A DNA stretch of 64,000 bases from Fodinibius sp052060035. GTDB lineage: Bacteria; Bacteroidota; Rhodothermia; Balneolales; Balneolaceae. Positions 59,337 to 64,000 of the stretch are shown here, piece after piece. The notes beneath the pieces are model-generated. The model was given only the letters and a program-made list of their open reading frames with translations. It did no database searches and was not told the origin of the DNA. Position 1 is the first letter of the stretch; every line of letters starts with the position of its first letter. Position numbers and translations under genes: made by a program. Location: the NCBI RefSeq assembly GCF_052060035.1, contig NZ_JBPOEA010000001.1:682001-746000 (forward strand), written 5' to 3'.

Positions 59337-60347
59337 ATGCTCGACGATATAAAAAAATTAAAACAAGAAGTAACTGATTACAGCATAACTAATAAGGACG
59401 AACTTGAGGCCTTCCGCCTTGAGTTTTTGTCCCGAAATGGTAAAGTGCAATCGATGTTTTCTCGGATGAGCGAAGTGCCCAATGAAAAAAAAGCCGAAGT
59501 AGGCCGGGCAATGAATGAGGTAAAAAATCTTGCCCAGAAAACATTTGAGGAAGCTGAAAAACGATTGGAGCGCAAAGAAGCTGCCGATCTGGATGCTACA
59601 GATGATATCACGCTACCAGCCCCGCCCTATGCCTCTGGTTCTTTCCACCCGCTCACCCAAACACTTGAGGAGATGAAAAACATCTTCTATCGCCTTGGAT
59701 TTTCTATTGCCCACGGACCAGAAATTGAAGACGACTTTCACAACTTTACGGCGCTGAACTTCCCCCCCAACCATCCGGCACGCGACGAACAGGATACCTT
59801 CTTCATCCAAAAAAATAAAAACAACGAAGATTTGGTGTTAAGAACTCACACTTCTCCTGTTCAAATTCGTCTGATGCAAGAACAAGAACCACCTATCCGG
59901 GCAATCATGCCGGGGCGCGTCTATCGTAATGAAGCGGTATCACCAAAATCATACTTTCTGTTTCATCAAGTGGAAGCACTGTATATTGATACTGATGTAA
60001 GCATTGCAGAACTCAAAGAAACACTCATCAGCTTTGCAAAACTGATGTTTGGGACAGATGTAAAATATCGTCTTCGTCCGGGCTATTTTCCATTTACAGA
60101 ACCCAGCTTGGAAATGGATATCTGGTGGCAAACAAATGATCCCAATGACGACGGTAAGTGGCTCGAAATTCTGGGGTCCGGTATGGTCGACCCTAACGTG
60201 CTCGAAGCCGTAGATATTGATCCAGAAGGATATACCGGCTTTGCCTGGGGAATGGGCGTTGAGCGTATTGCCTTGTTGCGTCACCAGATCGACGATATCC
60301 GTATCTTCTATAACAATGATGTCCGATTCTTAGAACAATTTCATTAA
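59337..60347 (+). CDS. pheS: Phenylalanyl-tRNA synthetase alpha subunit
   Basis: Catalytic class II subunit of the alpha2-beta2 enzyme. 336 aa. An N-terminal coiled coil (1-90) is followed by motif 1 ('GSFHPLTQTLEEMKNIFYRLGFSIAHGPEIEDDFHNFTALNFPPNHPARD', in pieces), motif 2 ('RAIMPGRVYRNEAVSPKSYFLFHQVEALYID') and motif 3 ('GFAWGMGVERIALLRHQIDDIRIFYNNDVRFLEQF'). The 'LRTHTSPVQIR' block is present. Motif residues Arg and Glu are all intact. pheT follows after 85 nt. Confidence 0.98.
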   Translation: MLDDIKKLKQEVTDYSITNKDELEAFRLEFLSRNGKVQSMFSRMSEVPNEKKAEVGRAMNEVKNLAQKTFEEAEKRLERKEAADLDATDDITLPAPPYASGSFHPLTQTLEEMKNIFYRLGFSIAHGPEIEDDFHNFTALNFPPNHPARDEQDTFFIQKNKNNEDLVLRTHTSPVQIRLMQEQEPPIRAIMPGRVYRNEAVSPKSYFLFHQVEALYIDTDVSIAELKETLISFAKLMFGTDVKYRLRPGYFPFTEPSLEMDIWWQTNDPNDDGKWLEILGSGMVDPNVLEAVDIDPEGYTGFAWGMGVERIALLRHQIDDIRIFYNNDVRFLEQFH

Positions 60348-60432
60348 TAAAATTCCACATTGTCATCTCGACCATAGTAGATTTTTTTAACTCTCGATCG
60401 ATATGACATCTTCTTAAAATAGTTTTAAGTAC

Positions 60433-62841
60433 ATGAAGATTTCTTACAACTGGCTCAAAGAATTTATTGATCTTGATTTATCCCCTCAAGAAACGGCCGA
60501 AAAGCTTACTCTTATTGGATTAGAAGTCGAAGAAGTGACTTCCTATGGAAGTAAACTTGAAGGAGTTGTTGTCGGTGAGGTTTTGGAAGTCAGCGACCAT
60601 CCCAATGCCGATCGACTTCGTATTTGCCAAGTCAATATTGGCTCTGAAAAGAATCAAATAATTTGTGGCGCTGATAATGTGGCTGCAGGACAAAAAGTGC
60701 CTGTAGCTACTGTTGGCACTACCCTGCCGGTTAAAACAGAGAACGGTGAACCGTTTACCATCCGTAAAGCCAAGCTTCGTGGAGAAAAGTCCAACGGAAT
60801 GATTTGTGCTGAAGATGAACTCGGACTGGGCGATGATCACAGCGGTATCATGGTGTTAGATCAAGCGCTCATACCGGGCACCCCCCTGCATGAAGCAATA
60901 GATTTATATCAGGATTTTGTTATAGAGATCGAAATTACGCCTAATCGTCCCGATGCTACTTGTCATCTGGGCGTTGCACGGGATTTAGCAGCTGCCCTGA
61001 ACTTGGATCTAAACAAATCCTTTTCGACTGATTTCGACGAGACCAAGCCACTGGACGAAATTGAGATTGAGATTGAAGCCCCGGAGAAATGTCACCGATA
61101 TGTAGGCAAGCTTGTCAAAGACGTTACTATTCAAGAATCACCCAATTGGCTGCAGAATCGCCTTAAGGCCATTGAAGTGCGCCCGGTTAACAACGTAGTT
61201 GACATCACAAATTACGTGATGTTTGAACTCGGACAGCCTCTCCACGGTTTTGATGCCGATACTATTAAAGGGGATAAAATTATTATTAAAGATTTTGATG
61301 AACAGATCGAATTTGAAACACTGGACCATGTAAAACGAACCTGCTCCCCGGGGACGCTTTTTATTTGTGACGCAGAAGAACCCGTTGCCATTGCTGGTGT
61401 GATGGGTGGTGTGGATTCCGAAGTAAGTAAAAACACCACCAACGTGCTAATTGAAAGCGCTTATTTTGACCCCTCTACGATCCGAAAAACAGCCAAAGAA
61501 CAAGTGCTTCAATCTGATGCCTCCTATCGATTTGAACGTGGTATTGATCCTCGGCTACAGCGTATTGCTGCAGAACGTGCGGCAGAACTTATGGCCGATA
61601 TCGCCGGGGGCACCATTGTTGATGCCTGCACGGACAAACATCCTGTAAAAACGGACACTAAAGAACTAACACTACGAAAATCCTACGTCAACCGTCTGTT
61701 AGGCACTGACTTTAGTACAGACAAGATTGAAGAAATATTACATGGATTAGAGTTTACACTGCTCGAAAAAGATGATGATACGCTTACCTATTCCATTCCT
61801 ACCTTCCGTCCCGACTTGCAGCGCGAAGTAGATCTCATTGAAGAGGTAGGGCGCTTATTTGACTATAATAACATCCCTACCCCAAAACATGGCAAGTTCA
61901 CTTCACCGGAACCACTCACTGACTGGGAACAGCTGTTGAGCAAGGCCAAGGAAACAGCTAAAGGCATGCAGTTCAGAGAAATATACTCTAACTCACTGAT
62001 GCCGGAAGAAGATGCCGAGCTACTTGGCGATCTGGACAATATGATTCACACGCTTAATCCGATATCAACGGATATGACGACCCTCCGTCCTTCCCTTTTA
62101 TATGGATTTCTCAGCTCAGTGGCTTATAATTTCAATCGGAAAGTAAGACAGGTTCAGTTTTTTGAAGTGGGCAATGTTTTTGAAAAAGCTGATCAAGGAA
62201 CCTATCATCCGAACATAAAAGAACAAACAAATATCCTGTTTGGACTTGCGGGTTTTAAAACTATTGAACACTGGAAAACGGATCCCAAACATTTCGAGGT
62301 TTTTGATCTGAAAGCTCCTGTAGAAAACTTTCTAAAACAACTTGATATTTATAGTGTACTCAACCAGGAAGCGGACGAAGAAAACAGGTTGTTTTACACT
62401 TTTAAAGACGAAGAAGTAGGCCGAATCTTTGAAATCCCAGTAGAGCTAAGAGACCATTATGATATTGAACTTCCGGCATTCGCGGCTGAATTCTCACTAA
62501 CAAGTATTCACAAAGTACGTCAACAGGTTGGCACACAAAAGTACGAACCGGTATCAAAGTTTCCTGCTTTTGACTTTGATTTTGGAGTTGTAGTGGATTC
62601 CCATATTAAAGCAGGTGATCTTTTAAGAACGATCGAAGAAACGGCGGGCGACTCATTACAGGAACTGGATGTTTTCGATGTTTTTGAGGGAGAATCACTC
62701 GGAGAAAACAAAAAAAGCATCGCCTTTAGACTTTCTTTCCTTGATAAAGAAAAGACATTGACTATCAAGGATGTAGAACCTATAATTAATAAAGTTCTAA
62801 AGGTGCTTGAAAACCAGTATTCAGCAAAACTTCGACAATAA
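60433..62841 (+). CDS. pheT: Phenylalanyl-tRNA synthetase beta subunit
   Basis: 802 aa. An N-terminal EMAP-II-like tRNA-binding domain (about 39-150, 'VVVGEVLEVSDHPNADRLRICQVNIG', 'GAKLRGEKSNGMICAEDELGL') is followed by the B3/B4 editing domain, the B5 domain (about 400-475), the catalytic-like core and the C-terminal FDX-ACB domain ('PAFDFDFGVVVDSHIKAGDLLRTIEE', 'DVFEGESLGENKKSIAFRLSFLDKEKTLT'). The subunit contributes editing and anticodon recognition. The length is normal for bacteria. Confidence 0.98.
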   Translation: MKISYNWLKEFIDLDLSPQETAEKLTLIGLEVEEVTSYGSKLEGVVVGEVLEVSDHPNADRLRICQVNIGSEKNQIICGADNVAAGQKVPVATVGTTLPVKTENGEPFTIRKAKLRGEKSNGMICAEDELGLGDDHSGIMVLDQALIPGTPLHEAIDLYQDFVIEIEITPNRPDATCHLGVARDLAAALNLDLNKSFSTDFDETKPLDEIEIEIEAPEKCHRYVGKLVKDVTIQESPNWLQNRLKAIEVRPVNNVVDITNYVMFELGQPLHGFDADTIKGDKIIIKDFDEQIEFETLDHVKRTCSPGTLFICDAEEPVAIAGVMGGVDSEVSKNTTNVLIESAYFDPSTIRKTAKEQVLQSDASYRFERGIDPRLQRIAAERAAELMADIAGGTIVDACTDKHPVKTDTKELTLRKSYVNRLLGTDFSTDKIEEILHGLEFTLLEKDDDTLTYSIPTFRPDLQREVDLIEEVGRLFDYNNIPTPKHGKFTSPEPLTDWEQLLSKAKETAKGMQFREIYSNSLMPEEDAELLGDLDNMIHTLNPISTDMTTLRPSLLYGFLSSVAYNFNRKVRQVQFFEVGNVFEKADQGTYHPNIKEQTNILFGLAGFKTIEHWKTDPKHFEVFDLKAPVENFLKQLDIYSVLNQEADEENRLFYTFKDEEVGRIFEIPVELRDHYDIELPAFAAEFSLTSIHKVRQQVGTQKYEPVSKFPAFDFDFGVVVDSHIKAGDLLRTIEETAGDSLQELDVFDVFEGESLGENKKSIAFRLSFLDKEKTLTIKDVEPIINKVLKVLENQYSAKLRQ

Positions 62842-62850
62842 TTTCGGATT

Positions 62851-63108
62851 GTGTTATCAAACGAAAGCCCATATCAGGAGCAGTTCCACAAGTTACTCGA
62901 TGAGATTCGTGAAGAGATTCACTCTCTGAATGATGAAATTAAGGAACTCAAAAAAGAGAACAGTGATCTGCGTTCAAAGTTGAAAGAGATACAGGATGGA
63001 CAAACCGATATCTATTCTGCTATTTCGGAATCAGAGCGGCTTTCCCTTCGTCACCAGGTGTTGGGCTTAATATCAAAAATTGATAACCATCTGGAGGACA
63101 ACCAATGA
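62851..63108 (+). CDS. Short coiled-coil protein, candidate ZapA partner
   Basis: 85 aa, GTG start 9 nt after the pheT stop. Residues 10-60 form a strong heptad pattern ('FHKLLDEIREEIHSLNDEIKELKKENSDLRSKLKEI' in pieces), then 'SESERLSLRHQVLGLISKIDNHLEDN'. There is no membrane or signal segment. Its stop overlaps the zapA start by 4 nt (ATGA), so the two are translated in step. Short coiled coils beside zapA recall ZapB of gamma-proteobacteria, which bridges ZapA and MatP, but sequence identity to ZapB is not evident to me. I infer a cell-division role from position. Confidence 0.7.
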   Translation: MLSNESPYQEQFHKLLDEIREEIHSLNDEIKELKKENSDLRSKLKEIQDGQTDIYSAISESERLSLRHQVLGLISKIDNHLEDNQ

Positions 63109-63398
63109 AATCCATAAAAATTACCATACTTGGCAAGCAGTATCCGCTTAAAGTTGAGGAGTCTGAAGAAGAGGCCATGAAACGCATTGCCGGATATGTT
63201 GACGATAAATTTCGTCAATATAATAAAGAGCTCAATAAGCAGCCCGATACCACTATTATGACCCTTGCTGCCCTTAGTATTGCCGAGGAACTGTTTGAAG
63301 AACGAAAGCGCAATCGGGAACTTAATCAACAAGAGGATAAAACCTTAAAAAACGTCAATGAATCTCTTGAAAAATTCATTGAAGAGATACGCCAGTAG
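63105..63398 (+). CDS. zapA: Cell division protein ZapA
   Basis: 97 aa. 'KSIKITILGKQYPLKVEESEEEAMKRIAGYVDDKFRQYN' is the globular head, with the 'I.I.G.ey.l...edee.l...A.yvd' pattern, and 'TIMTLAALSIAEELFEERKRNRELNQQ' the start of the C-terminal coiled coil. ZapA cross-links FtsZ filaments at the division ring. It overlaps the upstream coiled-coil gene by 4 nt. The YmdB-family gene begins 88 nt later. Confidence 0.9.
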   Translation: MKSIKITILGKQYPLKVEESEEEAMKRIAGYVDDKFRQYNKELNKQPDTTIMTLAALSIAEELFEERKRNRELNQQEDKTLKNVNESLEKFIEEIRQ

Positions 63399-63486
63399 TA
63401 TCTCAATTCAATTCTGATAAGGCTATTATTTTCCTTACTTTTACAGCTTCATTTTAGAAGCTATTTTCGTTTTAATCATCAGCAGC

Positions 63487-64000
63487 ATGTCTAAAGATCT
63501 GATAAATATACTTTTTGTGGGTGACATTGTAGGTGAACCTGGGTTAAGTCTCCTCGAAACTATCTTGCCGGGATTCATTGACAAATACGATGCCGATTTT
63601 GTGATTGCTAATGGAGAAAACTCACATGAAGGAAAAGGTATTAACCGATCCATTATCAAACGTCTTTATGACCTGGGCGTCCATGTTATTACGGGTGGAA
63701 ATCACTCATTTGCTAAGTGGAAGGTTTTTGATTACATGAAGGAAGATGGAAACATCTTGCGTCCCATGAACTATCCCAAAGGTAACCCCGGCTATGGATT
63801 TGGCGTTTATGATATCCCCAATTCCGATGAAAAGATTGGAGTACTCAACCTGCAGGGACGTACTTTCATGCAAGCTATAGACGACCCCTTTAATACTGCC
63901 GATTGGGTAATTGAGCGCATGAAAGAAGAAACCGATCTTGTTTTTTTAGACTTTCATGCTGAAGCTACGGCAGAAAAGCTGGCCCTTGCATGGCATCTCG
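63487..64000 (+). CDS. ymdB: YmdB-family metallophosphoesterase (TIGR00282), 3' end outside window
   Basis: Only the first 171 residues are visible. 'NILFVGDIVGEPGL' (metal Asp), 'DFVIANGENSHEGKGI' (Asn-Gly-Glu-Asn), 'GVHVITGGNHSFAKWKV' (GNH) and 'LVFLDFHAEATAEKLAL' (DFHAEATSEK-type) are the family signature. In Bacillus YmdB is a 2',3'-/3',5'-cyclic nucleotide phosphodiesterase that controls RNA turnover and biofilm/motility choice. The start ATG at 63487 gives a normal N terminus. It follows zapA, perhaps on the same message. Confidence 0.93.
   Translation, partial: MSKDLINILFVGDIVGEPGLSLLETILPGFIDKYDADFVIANGENSHEGKGINRSIIKRLYDLGVHVITGGNHSFAKWKVFDYMKEDGNILRPMNYPKGNPGYGFGVYDIPNSDEKIGVLNLQGRTFMQAIDDPFNTADWVIERMKEETDLVFLDFHAEATAEKLALAWHL

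Noticed and set aside
1..64000. tRNA genes, rRNA genes, CRISPR arrays, insertion sequences
   Set aside because: I looked through the intergenic gaps and saw no T-loop-like consensus, regularly spaced repeats, transposase or terminal repeats.

Overview
The window looks like a stretch of core chromosome from a member of the Bacteroidota/FCB group, most likely the Balneolota (Balneola, Gracilimonas and Fodinibius relatives). This rests on inference from gene content and promoters, not on a 16S gene. Supporting signs are general: moderately AT-rich DNA, mostly weak Shine-Dalgarno sites, and three well-placed promoters of the Bacteroidota type (TTG/TTTG, 16-21 nt spacer, TAnnTTTG) ahead of recC, mutL and cvfB. 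Other signs are a fused E1 alpha/beta dehydrogenase, a MutL without the endonuclease motifs, and a complete RecBCD. I see no prophage, transposase, CRISPR array, rRNA or tRNA gene.

Layout. 1-1.3 kb: end of an Ig-like surface protein with its terminator. 1.5-4.6 kb (+): fatty-acid desaturase, beta-carbonic anhydrase, a catalytically degenerate AAA+ domain protein, and three very small genes (an Oxidored-like Cys protein, a bacterial SUI1/YciH factor, an unknown 59-aa protein). 4.8-6.7 kb (-): a metallopeptidase-like protein with HQLLH in place of HExxH, a DinB-like protein and endonuclease VIII. 6.8-8.4 kb (+): a membrane protein and a sialidase-like lipoprotein. 8.4-10.9 kb (-): PlsC and a DEAD-box helicase. 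11-12.5 kb: FKBP lipoprotein and pyrophosphatase, convergent around a shared hairpin. 12.8-21.5 kb (-): the recC-recB-recD operon. 21.6-23.3 kb (-): DUF1499 protein and EamA transporter. 23.5-25.5 kb (+): fused E1. 25.5-28.8 kb (-): a queuosine-tRNA mannosyltransferase-like enzyme, mutL and a small membrane protein. 29-30.3 kb (+): icd.

30.3-36.9 kb (-): an ECF sigma/anti-sigma pair, recO-htrA-LPP20-like lipoprotein, and uvrC upstream. 37-39.7 kb (+): RluA-type pseudouridine synthase, LCM-like methyltransferase and an orphan anti-sigma-like protein. 39.7-41.7 kb (-): a secreted protein and RmuC. 42-47.8 kb (+): Zn-ribbon protein, FrnE/DsbA-like protein, MltB-like transglycosylase, a matrixin protease with a coiled-coil insert, GNAT, cupin, YdjM-like membrane hydrolase and CvfB. 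47.9-48.7 kb: a gene-poor AT-rich stretch with two candidate tiny genes. 48.7-50.2 kb (-): a SatD/DUF3307-like pair behind a palindromic candidate operator. 50.3-55.6 kb: a UPF0182 membrane protein and a five-PAS histidine kinase, convergent. 55.8-64 kb (+): the conserved thrS-infC-rpmI-rplT-pheS-pheT translation cluster, then a coiled-coil gene overlapping zapA, then a YmdB-family phosphodiesterase cut by the window end.

Themes. DNA repair is well represented (nei, recBCD, mutL, recO, uvrC, rmuC), as are translation (SUI1, thrS to pheT, RluA, possible Q-tRNA mannosylation) and envelope maintenance (HtrA, FKBP, MltB-like, matrixin, lipoproteins). The best candidates for undescribed biology are: the SatD/DUF3307 module, where SatD looks like a class III nucleotide-cyclase-type domain with both metal aspartates plus a helix-turn-helix; the pseudo-AAA+ protein that has lost Walker A and B but keeps an arginine-finger-like pair; the bacterial QTMAN homologue; and the coiled-coil partner of ZapA.
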